Positions 9,204-18,174 of a stretch of 64,000 bases of DNA are shown in pieces (position 1 is the stretch's first letter; every line of letters starts with the position of its first letter). The DNA comes from Ruminococcus sp. UBA7013 (GTDB lineage: Bacteria; Bacillota; Clostridia; Oscillospirales; Ruminococcaceae), in contig DJXD01000068.1 of NCBI GenBank assembly GCA_002449585.1, positions 33,675 through 97,674 of the forward strand, in the 5' to 3' direction. The position numbers and the translations under genes are program-made. The notes beneath the pieces were generated by a model, which worked only from the letters and a program-made list of their open reading frames with translations, was not told the DNA's origin and did not search any database.

Positions 9204-10187
9204 TCAGTGTACAATAATACAGATCGTGCATTTGACATCTGCATTTCTTCCGGCGGAAGCATTCTGCTGACCAGATTTTGTATCAAAATATAATATTTTC
9301 TCAAATCTCAGGATTCCCGGATCAGGGCTGATAGAGGGGAGTTCGGCCTCATGCACGGCATGAGACATAGAAGGATGTTCACTGACATTTAGAGATACCA
9401 TATCTCCACGCCGTTTTAGTTCGATTCTGAGCATATTGGCGAAAATGCGGATATGCAGGCCATAATCATTAGCGGCATCAGAAGCACCGGCACTGAATAT
9501 TTTCTGTACTCGTTTTCTGATGGCATCTGTCACAGGGAAATCAGAAGCAAGTTCCAGATGATCAGGCTTATAAATATATTCATACCAAACATCTTTCCCG
9601 AAAAAACTGCTTTTCCGGCGGAAATGATAAGAATTAAACAGATAGACTTTGAAATATTCCTGATCTTTTCCGGCAGATTCCAGCATGATGATCATATCTG
9701 TATTTCTAGTGAATCTGCGTTCTGTTTCAGTGCTGGTTTTATCGGGGAAAAATTTTTCCGAAAATCTGAGATTTTTAAAATAAGATCTGTCAGCCGTTTT
9801 GATTTTGGGCGGCGGTGCAGGGGCAACTTTTGGTTTCTGATGCGGCTGCTCTGGCATAGCTCTGTATTCTGCATCTGCACGGCGGAAATCTTTCAGTGTC
9901 AGCCGTATTTGATGAATCTGGTTTTTTAATCTATTACAGTCATGATCAGAATAATAAGCATTTAAGCTTTGAATCAGCTGGAAAATAATTTCCTGTGGGA
10001 AAATCTCCTGCATGGTATCCCGGAAGCGATCGCTGAAACTATTCCAAGTTTCTGTTAATTCTTTTGCAATGGCTTCTGTTTCTTCTCTGGCTTCCTGATA
10101 TTCTGCATGATTACTTTCATCCAAACCCTGGAGGGTTGCAATTTCCTGATACAGCTGCTGAACTGCATTTTCATATTGATCATACAT
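9204..10187 (-). CDS. Coiled-coil protein of unknown function in GTPase/SEDS operon
   Basis: 327 residues. Residues 1-115 are predicted helical coiled coil (EYQEAREETEAIAKEL), followed by a Lys/Pro-rich linker (KPKVAPAPPPK), the motif SYFKNLRFSEKFFP and a C-terminal alpha/beta domain. The same motif occurs after a similar linker in the next protein upstream. No membrane segment. The start has AAAGGCGG 5 nt upstream and overlaps the preceding gene by 8 nt. No family is recognised; a scaffold between the GTPase and the membrane proteins is my inference. Confidence 0.6.
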   Translation of the reverse strand: MYDQYENAVQQLYQEIATLQGLDESNHAEYQEAREETEAIAKELTETWNSFSDRFRDTMQEIFPQEIIFQLIQSLNAYYSDHDCNRLKNQIHQIRLTLKDFRRADAEYRAMPEQPHQKPKVAPAPPPKIKTADRSYFKNLRFSEKFFPDKTSTETERRFTRNTDMIIMLESAGKDQEYFKVYLFNSYHFRRKSSFFGKDVWYEYIYKPDHLELASDFPVTDAIRKRVQKIFSAGASDAANDYGLHIRIFANMLRIELKRRGDMVSLNVSEHPSMSHAVHEAELPSISPDPGILRFEKILYFDTKSGQQNASAGRNADVKCTICIIVH

Positions 10188-11316
10188 AAATATCCGCCTT
10201 TCTGCAAATCGCCTGTAATTGCCGGAATATATCCGGGATCATGGTATTTTTGAAAAGCAGTGTCGGATATAACAGGCCTGTATCTGCTTGTTTCTGTTCT
10301 GCTTCTTCAAGCAGCTGTGACATTTCTTGACACAGTGCAGACAATGCTTTTCTATGTTTTGGATTTTTCAGAGATTCTATTCTGTAATAGCTTAACCGGG
10401 TTTGATAGCGTTCCAGAATGATTTCTGACAGCTGTCTATCAAGTTTCAGCATTTCATGATGCACCTGAGGAAGAATTTCTCCGGCCTGTTCGGGTGTGAC
10501 ATGTGTCTGTATGGGAGGAATATTCCATTCTTGCTGATTCTGTGTCAGCAAGGGATAATTTCCGATGCAGGTTTTCAGGATTTTATCATGATTCCGGCTA
10601 ATATCAGCCATTGCTTGATTGACATCATGCAGATAGCGATCTAAAAACTGATTGATTTCTTTTAAGGCTTTCTGATCTGGTTTTGCATGTTCATGACAAT
10701 GGGCAGAAACCGGATTTCCGGGATAATAATTTTCTAGAAATATGAGATTAGAAAAATCATATTCTGGTACAGGGGCAATTTTCTGTTTTTTAGGTTTTGA
10801 GTCAGTTTTCTTTTTAGCAGCAGGCTTTTCCGGAGGTGCAAGCATTTTTTCATAAAGCAGGACAGCATCATCAATTTTCTGAAACACAGAGACAGGGATC
10901 ACTAATAAAATTTTTCTTTTTTCGAGTGATTTATAAGCACTGACTGCTCCGGCACATTTCTGATAAAAAGAAATATCAATCGTTGCAGGATAAACATCAT
11001 CCAAACGGCTGACTTTTTCCCGGCGGGATTCAAGAAAATCCTGCACAGAGCTGACAGCATGATCATGAAAAAGTTTTACAGCGGCCAGCATTCCCAGAAA
11101 GGGAAGAGCCCCCAGCATTGTCCAGAGCAGACAGTGAAATAATTCGCCGGAAACAGCTGTATAATACTGCCGATTGAAAAATATCCGGAGAGGTGCTGTC
11201 TGCACGATCAGCAAATGCATTTTCCGGAAAAGCAGATCTGAAAAAAGCAGGAGAAAATATAGAATCAGCAGAAAAATTTTCAGAAACAGTCCAGATTTAT
11301 GTTTTTTATGATTCAA
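10180..11316 (-). CDS. Membrane protein with cytoplasmic coiled-coil domain
   Basis: About 378 residues with two hydrophobic helices near the N-terminus (LFLKIFLLILYFLLLFSDLLF and about residue 80), then a long soluble region. That region has a Lys/Pro-rich linker (KKKTDSKPKKQK) followed by EYDFSNLIFLENYYP, a motif shared with the neighbour downstream, and helical C-terminal sequence. I prefer the TTG start (MNHKKHKS) because AGAAAGAGAGG sits 6 nt upstream; an ATG 11 codons earlier has no such site. It overlaps the PBP-like gene by 11 nt. Function unknown. Confidence 0.6.
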   Translation of the reverse strand: MNHKKHKSGLFLKIFLLILYFLLLFSDLLFRKMHLLIVQTAPLRIFFNRQYYTAVSGELFHCLLWTMLGALPFLGMLAAVKLFHDHAVSSVQDFLESRREKVSRLDDVYPATIDISFYQKCAGAVSAYKSLEKRKILLVIPVSVFQKIDDAVLLYEKMLAPPEKPAAKKKTDSKPKKQKIAPVPEYDFSNLIFLENYYPGNPVSAHCHEHAKPDQKALKEINQFLDRYLHDVNQAMADISRNHDKILKTCIGNYPLLTQNQQEWNIPPIQTHVTPEQAGEILPQVHHEMLKLDRQLSEIILERYQTRLSYYRIESLKNPKHRKALSALCQEMSQLLEEAEQKQADTGLLYPTLLFKNTMIPDIFRQLQAICRKADIYV

Positions 11317-12529
11317 GGCTGACCTCTCTTTCTGCGCCGTCTTTGCCATAGATCAAAGCAAGGCACTCAATGAATTTGGAAATCACCGGATCTCTTCCAT
11401 AAAGTGTAAAAATCTTATCTCCCTGATCAGAATGCAAAATGCCGGTTGCATAATAAAAATCAGATTCTGCTTTGTTTTCCAATACTTGTATTTCTGCATC
11501 AGCAGGCTGAAACGTCTGTTTCTGATAAAGCTGCTGCAAAGCAGACAGATCCCCCGAAATGGCTTCTTCCTGACAAAAATCTTTCCGAAAAGTTGGCAGA
11601 TATTTTTTCCCTGTAAAAATCCGCTGTGTGATCATGTTCATATGCAGGGGACTGATCAATGAAATTGGATCTTTGATTTCTGATTCTTCAATAATATCAA
11701 AATCAGTGGAAAAACAATATTTTGCAATATTTCCGTCCGGTGTCTGCATTATGGTTTGATAAGATTGATAATCAAAATATTGTCTGGCTTCTTCTTCTGT
11801 GACGGAAGATAAAAGCGGTTCAGGATTAAGACATGCTTCCAGCTGTGTAAGGCCGCTTCCGGCGGAATCTGTTGAAGTGATGCTTGTGGCAGTCATCACT
11901 TCAATTGCTCCATTTTCAGGATTCTGAATGATACAGCCGCCCTTTATGCCATTAATGCGAAATAATTCATAAATCTGCTGTTCCCGGAATGTGTCTATTG
12001 TGAGACTGATGCTCCGGCCATCCAGGAAATTCATAGAATCATCTGACGGATTTTCAGAAATTCGCATCCATGCATTGTAGCCATATAGAGTATTGATCTG
12101 TGTGCTGTCTCCATAAAGATAGGCGCAAACACGATGCAAACTATTAAGATATTCACTCGTTGTCTGATCACCGGGAAGCAGTGTATCCAGATCAAATATA
12201 TTTTGATCATAGCAATCCAGAAATGTCCCCGGAAGTGTATAATAATTATAAGGCGTTTCCTGAATATTAAAGCTCTGCATTTCCATGATAGCATGATTTC
12301 TTGCTTTGGTGGCTTTCTGCCAGCCATACATGGTGATATTTGTCAGACTGCTCCGGGAGGGCGGTTCTGCTTTTTCATAATCTGACGAATGCAGAAAATA
12401 ATCATCAAAAAAACGGGCAGCGGCATCATGAAATGCTTTTGCCTGTACATGCCAGATTGTACTGACTGCCAATATGGCTGTCAGTACAATATAAGCGGCA
12501 GCTCTGCCGTCAGTTTTCCGTTTTTTCAT
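11306..12529 (-). CDS. PBP-like protein lacking catalytic motifs
   Basis: 407 residues with one N-terminal membrane anchor and an extracytoplasmic domain. The stretch DGRSISLTIDTFREQQ followed by KGGCIIQNPENGAIEVM matches the linker and start of the transpeptidase domain in class B penicillin-binding proteins (LTID...GAxVxxDPxTGxILAM). I find no SxxK, SxN or KTG motif afterwards and the domain is short, so it is probably a pseudo-enzyme. It is encoded directly after the SEDS gene, the usual position of a cognate bPBP, suggesting it is a structural partner or activator. The ATG at 12529 lies inside the end of the SEDS gene. Confidence 0.55.
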   Translation of the reverse strand: MKKRKTDGRAAAYIVLTAILAVSTIWHVQAKAFHDAAARFFDDYFLHSSDYEKAEPPSRSSLTNITMYGWQKATKARNHAIMEMQSFNIQETPYNYYTLPGTFLDCYDQNIFDLDTLLPGDQTTSEYLNSLHRVCAYLYGDSTQINTLYGYNAWMRISENPSDDSMNFLDGRSISLTIDTFREQQIYELFRINGIKGGCIIQNPENGAIEVMTATSITSTDSAGSGLTQLEACLNPEPLLSSVTEEEARQYFDYQSYQTIMQTPDGNIAKYCFSTDFDIIEESEIKDPISLISPLHMNMITQRIFTGKKYLPTFRKDFCQEEAISGDLSALQQLYQKQTFQPADAEIQVLENKAESDFYYATGILHSDQGDKIFTLYGRDPVISKFIECLALIYGKDGAEREVSLES

Positions 12530-14102
12530 AAGCAATCAACCCCAGACATTTGATCACAGGAATAAAAGAAATAATTGTAATAATCGTATTCATAAAGCCG
12601 TTGCTGATCAGCGGCAGTGTCACACCAGTGAACATGAAAATTCCCAGATTTGACATGACATGTACTGTAATATTAGCAATAAATAACAACAATGGCCATT
12701 TTGCAATTAAAAATAAATTATGCTCATAAGAAGAGCGTTTTGCCCGTTCATCAAAATCTTGTAAGGCAAGATAAGGCACTATCAGAAGCCAGATCAGAAA
12801 AACCGCTGCAAACAATGTTCCAAAGACAGAAATAATATTTAAATATGAAAAATCTTCTATTCTGGTTGTCAGTTGCCCAGTTAAGCGCACATGATAGGGA
12901 ATCACCTGAAAAATCACATTGCTTTCATCAATAATCTGATTCATATCATTAATCTGTGTAAAAGCATCCAGATTAAACAAGCGATTTAATTTTTCTTCTG
13001 CGGCCTGTCCGAAAATGCCCATCAGATACCCTTTTCGAATCAGCAAATAAATTCCTGTTCCGCAGACGATTTCTGTCAGACCAAATGCGGCATTGAAGCA
13101 TGAAAATGTCATCAGGACGAACAGAACAGCAAGAATCAGGCAAGTACCGAATTCACCGCATAGAAACAGGGGAATCATCGTGACAGCAAAAAAAGCAGAT
13201 GTCCACCAGAAATGCAGAGATGCCCGGCATTCATATTTCTCCAGAAAATTGCGGAGGGAAACAAGATATTTTTCTTTGCGTGGCTTTTCGAGCTTTTTAT
13301 GATTCACACACTGCATCATCGCAAGAGAGGCAAGCAGATATAATTTCAGCAATTCGACAGCCGCCACACGGGCGGTCAGCATTCCATTGCCATCAAAGAT
13401 ATGAAGCACCGCCATTCCAGAGATCACCATGCATACAAGCGTATAAACAAGCCAGATCAGCAGAGATGCATTTCTATGACGACATAATTTCTGATAAATA
13501 TGCCGAATCAGCTTCACTGGAAGACTGCCATGATATTCACTCAGCAACCCGTATAAAATCACCAATGAAAGCACGATCAAGGCCGATTCCAGTACTGGGA
13601 CAGCCGCTGTCCGCAGCAGTGTTCCGGCATTGATTTCTTCCGGAATGGAAAATCCCCAGATCAGCAGGAAACTGACAGCTATACTCAATGCGGCTTTGCC
13701 TTTATGATATTGATCATGGCCGGCAAGTACCTGAAATATCAGCGCAATACTGATGAAAATAGCAAGGGGCTTGATCAGGCCAAAGAAATAATTTAATATA
13801 TGCATACTATCCGCTGTAAAGCCGACAATATATAAATTCAAAAGAATTCCGAATTCGATCAGAATAAAAATATAATTCAGAAATCTGTTATTTCCGGAAA
13901 ACAGGATTTCTGTCCGGAGAACATTGACAGTCAGCAGAGATTTGCAGAAGGCGAACAGAATCAGAATGACAAGAAAGCACAGCGCACGGCTAATAGGATT
14001 AGCAATATTACTATCTGTCAGAAACAGACAAGAGCCGATAAAAGCAAGAATCCATTCAGGAACAGCATTTTTCAGTATCAGGCCAGGACGTAATTTTTTC
14101 AT
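12510..14102 (-). CDS. Divergent SEDS family (RodA/FtsW-like) membrane protein
   Basis: 530 residues with roughly a dozen membrane helices. SEDS hallmarks are visible in altered form: GEFGTCLIL in place of PDLGTAL, an extracytoplasmic loop with LFNLDAF...NQIIDES, a segment IEDFSYLNIISVFGTL resembling the DFxFAxxGEELG region, and a C-terminal FTGVTLPLISNGFM in place of TGxxLPFxSYGG. SEDS proteins polymerise lipid II glycan strands together with a class B PBP. The divergence means activity cannot be assumed. The start is the ATG with GAGG 9 nt upstream; an upstream GTG overlaps that site. Adjacent PBP-like genes support the assignment. Confidence 0.65.
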   Translation of the reverse strand: MKKLRPGLILKNAVPEWILAFIGSCLFLTDSNIANPISRALCFLVILILFAFCKSLLTVNVLRTEILFSGNNRFLNYIFILIEFGILLNLYIVGFTADSMHILNYFFGLIKPLAIFISIALIFQVLAGHDQYHKGKAALSIAVSFLLIWGFSIPEEINAGTLLRTAAVPVLESALIVLSLVILYGLLSEYHGSLPVKLIRHIYQKLCRHRNASLLIWLVYTLVCMVISGMAVLHIFDGNGMLTARVAAVELLKLYLLASLAMMQCVNHKKLEKPRKEKYLVSLRNFLEKYECRASLHFWWTSAFFAVTMIPLFLCGEFGTCLILAVLFVLMTFSCFNAAFGLTEIVCGTGIYLLIRKGYLMGIFGQAAEEKLNRLFNLDAFTQINDMNQIIDESNVIFQVIPYHVRLTGQLTTRIEDFSYLNIISVFGTLFAAVFLIWLLIVPYLALQDFDERAKRSSYEHNLFLIAKWPLLLFIANITVHVMSNLGIFMFTGVTLPLISNGFMNTIITIISFIPVIKCLGLIAYEKTEN

Positions 14103-14113
14103 CAGGCAAATCC

Positions 14114-15481
14114 TCACTTTCCAGCCAATGTATAATAAAATTCTTTAATAATGCGGCTGTCTGTGAATCCATCAGGAACATAAGCCAGCATATAGCCATC
14201 AGATGCCTGCATCAATTTGCAGTCTGACAGATAAGGGATCATTGTCTGACTCCCCGGATTCCGGAGTTGATTCAGAAAAGAAGCCTGCTTATAATGGATC
14301 ACATGATTCAAAGCATTGACCTGTTCTTTTGTCATATCCGTCAGCAAGCAATCAACAGCAGCATTTTTCTGCTGTCCTCTGGCAATTTTGATTAATAAAT
14401 CATAAATCAGATCATTCTGAAGTTCTGCAATCATCTGTTCTAGATAGAGTGTTCCGGGACTGCCTTCTGCAATGCATTGTTCTGTATAGCTTTGCAGATC
14501 AGCAATCAGGTTCACAGCTTCCTGATAATTATAATTTCCATCAATGGCAAACTGTTCCCGATGCGGAGAAACATATTTCATATGATATAGTGATTTGTCA
14601 ACGGTCAGAGAAATACAGGCATCCTGTGCCATATCACATAGAGAATCATAATTCATGATAATCAGATGATCAATTCGAATTTTGAAATATTCTGCAATAA
14701 TCCGGCTGATTTCAGCATAATTTTTTTCAGACAGACAAGTATCGACATCACCGCCCAAATGATGGCCATTCAGAAATAAAGCCGGATTTAGAGAAATCAT
14801 GCGTAGCTGATAACTATCACCACTGATGCAGAATAATTTCAAAAAAGCGGCTGTATGCTCTGGTGATTCGCAGACTGTCAGAAGAAATTGAAAATCCTGA
14901 AAAGCATCGTTCTGATTATAGAGCGTACCTGTCACAGGTTGGATAAAAATTTGCTCTGTATGCTTTTCAAGAAATGCCATCAGATTCCTGCCGGATGCCA
15001 GCCGCATGCCTATTCCTACAGAACCGATTATCAGAAGCATAGCAAGAAAAAAAGCCGCCGCTTTCTGATATTTTTTTTCATTGAAGAAACTGCCATGTAT
15101 TTTTTTGAGAATCAGAATTTCTGTTCCGCCGGGAAGTGTGATCACATCCAGCGGACATAAAAAACGATCTGTCTGCTGAATTCTCAGTTTCACAAAATGT
15201 CCACTTTGATAAGCGCATAGCTCTTCTTCTGATGGCTCTTTCTGGATATATAACAGACAAAGCCGGGGCTTTTTTCCCAGCTCCAGATATAAAACAGATT
15301 CTTCCTGATCTGTGCATTTGAGTTCCCTGTGCAGAATCAGATACAGCAGATAGCCCAGAAGAAGCACAGAAATCACCGCTGACAGCAGAACCCGTGCAGC
15401 ATCCCGGAAGATGACAGCAGAAAACAGCAGGAGAATTCCTGCTATCATCAACAGCACCGGAATCAGCTTGATATGCTTCAT
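14114..15481 (-). CDS. Three-helix membrane protein with possible LCP-like extracytoplasmic domain
   Basis: 455 residues: two N-terminal membrane helices, a cytoplasmic segment of about 90 residues, a third helix (FFLAMLLIIGSVGIGM) and a large outer domain. In the latter, YFKIRIDHLIIMNYDSLCDMA resembles the IDxxVxVDFxGF core of LytR-CpsA-Psr enzymes that attach glycopolymers to peptidoglycan, but the conserved Arg residues and the GGV motif are not evident, so homology is tentative. AAAGGGGTG precedes the ATG. It sits between the active PBP and SEDS genes, supporting an envelope role. Confidence 0.45.
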   Translation of the reverse strand: MKHIKLIPVLLMIAGILLLFSAVIFRDAARVLLSAVISVLLLGYLLYLILHRELKCTDQEESVLYLELGKKPRLCLLYIQKEPSEEELCAYQSGHFVKLRIQQTDRFLCPLDVITLPGGTEILILKKIHGSFFNEKKYQKAAAFFLAMLLIIGSVGIGMRLASGRNLMAFLEKHTEQIFIQPVTGTLYNQNDAFQDFQFLLTVCESPEHTAAFLKLFCISGDSYQLRMISLNPALFLNGHHLGGDVDTCLSEKNYAEISRIIAEYFKIRIDHLIIMNYDSLCDMAQDACISLTVDKSLYHMKYVSPHREQFAIDGNYNYQEAVNLIADLQSYTEQCIAEGSPGTLYLEQMIAELQNDLIYDLLIKIARGQQKNAAVDCLLTDMTKEQVNALNHVIHYKQASFLNQLRNPGSQTMIPYLSDCKLMQASDGYMLAYVPDGFTDSRIIKEFYYTLAGK

Positions 15482-15501
15482 TCTGTCACCCCTTTCTGAT
15501 T

Positions 15502-17142
15502 TTACATCACAGTTGCAGCGATTTCCCGGTAGACAGATGTTAAAAGACTAGCAAAACCATCTTCTCCCCGCCCTTCTGCCTTGCTGATTCCAAAACCATC
15601 ATAGGCATATATTGTGATAATTTTGCCATTTATATCATCATCGTTTACATCGCTGTCTGTTACAAAGCCTGTCATCAGCAGATGCTTGAAATTACTATCA
15701 TCCGCTGTTCCTGTCTTGACATAGAATTGATAATCTTCTGTATCATTCAGACCATAATGCAAAGCTGTGCTGTGCATCAAATTCCACATGATCACCCGGA
15801 AATTTTCCTGCAAAGGCATCATGCTGATCTGAGAATAATCATTTGTACTGTCCTGATTTTCATATACAGGAACAGCAGGGGTATCTTCCCGGACGGACAG
15901 CGGATATAAATTACCTGTTGCCATCAGGCCGGAGACTGCATTTAGATATACTGGTGCAATGCTGAAATAATTTTGAATATCATCCTCATTCCGGGAATTT
16001 TTAGATTTTCCGCTTGCCATGCCATAGGCAAGCCTTGCACGGACAAATTCCGGAAAAACAGCTGTCTGACTGATCAAGGCTAGATCTGGCTGAGGAATTT
16101 CCATCCAATCGCAAGGAACAGTATAGCCTGTGATATGTGTGCCGAATTTATTCAGGCCGAAATATTGATTAAAAGTCTGGATAATATCACGCAGTTCCAG
16201 CTGTAAATAGGCATTGGCATAAAATGTATTTACAGAACTGACAAATGCATTTGTCATATTTCCGGAAGTGTCGCATAATTGCGTGCGAATCGGACGGGCA
16301 TATGCTTTTCCGCCGGAATTGTACAAAGCTGGATAAAAGCTGATGGAAGGCATACCGTTATCAGGAATATATTCTGAAATCACGCCTTTATCATAGTAAA
16401 CAAAATCCTGCAATGCTTCATCATAGAAAATATTATTTTCCGAAGAAGCCGGAAATTGGTCTTGATGATCCAACATGACAATACTGGAAAATAATTTTGC
16501 TGTACTGCCAATATATGTCCCATGGGAATGATAATTTGCATAAGTATGACTGATTTCCAAATCTTTTTTTTCATATCGTTCTTCTGGTTCGCTATGAATG
16601 ATAATTTCTGTATCTGTTTCATCAAAACGGTCATCATCTTCCCTGATCAGAAAAATGCCATCCTGAAAGAAAGATCTTAATTTTGTATAATTAGCAATAA
16701 TATTAATTCTGCCGTTCATATCGCTGACAATAACACAGCCTTCCAGCCCGAAGCCATTGAATGCGTTTTCCATAATAGAAAGACATTCCTGTGTTTTTTG
16801 TGTATCAAGCGAAGTACTATAAGTAATCCGGGGAGCAATCAGGCCATTTTCAGCAATTTCACGGGAAATTCCAGCCATGACAAGGCCGTTTTCTGAAAAT
16901 TGATTGACCCCGTTGATTAGATTAACCAATGTTTTGCCGTTATGATCTGTGATTTCTGTATCCATATCATATTGACTTAGCAAAAGCCAGGTTTCTGGCT
17001 GTGTTTCTTCGGGCTGTGCTTCTGTTTCTGTGAAGAATGAAATATCCGCAGTTTCAGCAATGGAAAATTCTCCCTTAGGGGGAGCATCTCCGCAGCTGAC
17101 CAGAAACGGCAGAAGCAGCAGAAGCAGGATTTTTTTCCGCAT
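15502..17142 (-). CDS. Penicillin-binding lipoprotein with transpeptidase motifs
   Basis: 546 residues. The signal peptide ends in a lipobox (FLVSC, Cys at residue 17). The three active-site motifs of penicillin-binding transpeptidases are present: STAK (Ser213, Lys216), SVN (303-305) and KTGTA (476-480). The preceding GLEGCVIVSDMNGRI corresponds to the strand entering the transpeptidase fold. It probably cross-links peptidoglycan outside the membrane and is anchored by lipid instead of a transmembrane helix, which is unusual for a class B PBP. AGGAGG precedes the start. It may supply the activity missing from the PBP-like protein encoded after the SEDS gene. Confidence 0.75.
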   Translation of the reverse strand: MRKKILLLLLLPFLVSCGDAPPKGEFSIAETADISFFTETEAQPEETQPETWLLLSQYDMDTEITDHNGKTLVNLINGVNQFSENGLVMAGISREIAENGLIAPRITYSTSLDTQKTQECLSIMENAFNGFGLEGCVIVSDMNGRINIIANYTKLRSFFQDGIFLIREDDDRFDETDTEIIIHSEPEERYEKKDLEISHTYANYHSHGTYIGSTAKLFSSIVMLDHQDQFPASSENNIFYDEALQDFVYYDKGVISEYIPDNGMPSISFYPALYNSGGKAYARPIRTQLCDTSGNMTNAFVSSVNTFYANAYLQLELRDIIQTFNQYFGLNKFGTHITGYTVPCDWMEIPQPDLALISQTAVFPEFVRARLAYGMASGKSKNSRNEDDIQNYFSIAPVYLNAVSGLMATGNLYPLSVREDTPAVPVYENQDSTNDYSQISMMPLQENFRVIMWNLMHSTALHYGLNDTEDYQFYVKTGTADDSNFKHLLMTGFVTDSDVNDDDINGKIITIYAYDGFGISKAEGRGEDGFASLLTSVYREIAATVM

Positions 17143-17160
17143 AAGATCCCTCCTGTGCCA

Positions 17161-17538
17161 TCAGGACAATGAAGCAAGAAATTCTTCAAAACTGATGTGA
17201 TTATAATTTACATCAGCCAGATATTTCAGCATGATAGAAATATCTTCATTATCCAGCACGCCATCTTGATTGAAATCTGACCGGGAAACAACTTGTTCAT
17301 ATGTCATCCCCAGCGGTGAGAGAAATTCAGAAAGACGGTCATCTTGATTATAATGCATAATATAAATCGTCTGCATCATCCAAACATCATGATCTGTAAT
17401 CATAAAATCACCGCTGACATCTCCATAAAGCGGTGTATTTCCTGCATTGCCTGTGATCAGGAACGGAAGAACAGCGGCGGTCAGCACAAACACACAAAGA
17501 ACGGCTGTCAGAAAATTATGAACAACTGCTTTTTTCAA
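17161..17538 (-). CDS. Membrane-anchored or secreted dockerin-like protein
   Basis: About 125 residues: an N-terminal hydrophobic segment (TAVLCVFVLTAAVLPFLI), then two EF-hand-like loops (DVSGDFMITDHD and DFNQDGVLDNED) each followed by a helix, the pattern of type I dockerins. No catalytic module is attached, so it could dock a cohesin-bearing partner at the membrane or simply bind calcium. I chose TTG at 17538 because AGGTG precedes it by 6 nt; a GTG three codons upstream overlaps that site. It is embedded in the cell-wall operon, not near a cellulosome gene. Confidence 0.6.
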   Translation of the reverse strand: MKKAVVHNFLTAVLCVFVLTAAVLPFLITGNAGNTPLYGDVSGDFMITDHDVWMMQTIYIMHYNQDDRLSEFLSPLGMTYEQVVSRSDFNQDGVLDNEDISIMLKYLADVNYNHISFEEFLASLS

Positions 17539-17553
17539 AAAAATCACCTGTTT

Positions 17554-18174
17554 CTAGAATTCCTGAAATTGGCTGATAATATTCATCATTGTCTGCACAT
17601 TTGTTTGATCAGATTCGATAATAATCAGATAGGCCGTTCTTTCCTGTTCAGATTTCCGGTTTTGTTTATCAAGAAACCAATATCTGATATATTTTTGTTC
17701 CGTGATGTCTCTTTGATTTTCATCTGTTTCCCCTGTGCTGATGGTGAGTTTAATATCAAAATGTCTGGCAGGATTGCCCGTACTTAGAATTTCTTTGTCA
17801 TAGATATGAATATTATGATAATCTGTCATAGATGCGCTGACACTGTGCAGATATTCTGCATAGAGTTTTTCATAATCTTCTTTGTTTCTGGATTCCAGTA
17901 CAATGCTGTTTTTCCCGGAAGGATCACATAAACGAACAACATTATCAGAAGCCCCGGAATCATAAAGAAGCATTTCCGCAGGTATGGCAATATCAAATTG
18001 CAGATTTTGGGAAAGCTCCTGAAAGCGATCAGATAATAGATGATATGCTGGACGAAGTGCGCCGGGGGCTTCTGTCGCAGAGATAAAATCCGATTCAGAA
18101 ACGGAATAGCTCTGTTTTGCACAGCCTGAAAGCAACAGAAGAAGAGGAAAAATCAGCAGTCCTGTTTTTCTCAT
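17554..18174 (-). CDS. Small lipoprotein of envelope operon
   Basis: 206 residues with signal peptide and lipobox LLSGC (Cys about residue 18). The mature domain alternates strands and helices and ends TNVQTMMNIISQF; a PsbP/Mog1-like fold is possible but not demonstrable by eye. The ATG overlaps the stop of the PARG-type gene (ATGA) with GGAAGG upstream, so it is translationally coupled. Function unknown. Confidence 0.6.
   Translation of the reverse strand: MRKTGLLIFPLLLLLSGCAKQSYSVSESDFISATEAPGALRPAYHLLSDRFQELSQNLQFDIAIPAEMLLYDSGASDNVVRLCDPSGKNSIVLESRNKEDYEKLYAEYLHSVSASMTDYHNIHIYDKEILSTGNPARHFDIKLTISTGETDENQRDITEQKYIRYWFLDKQNRKSEQERTAYLIIIESDQTNVQTMMNIISQFQEF

Noticed and set aside
14114..15481. 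Firm assignment as an LCP (LytR-CpsA-Psr) enzyme
   Set aside because: Only one segment resembles LCP; catalytic Arg/Asp residues are not evident, so it is called a membrane protein with a possible LCP-like domain.
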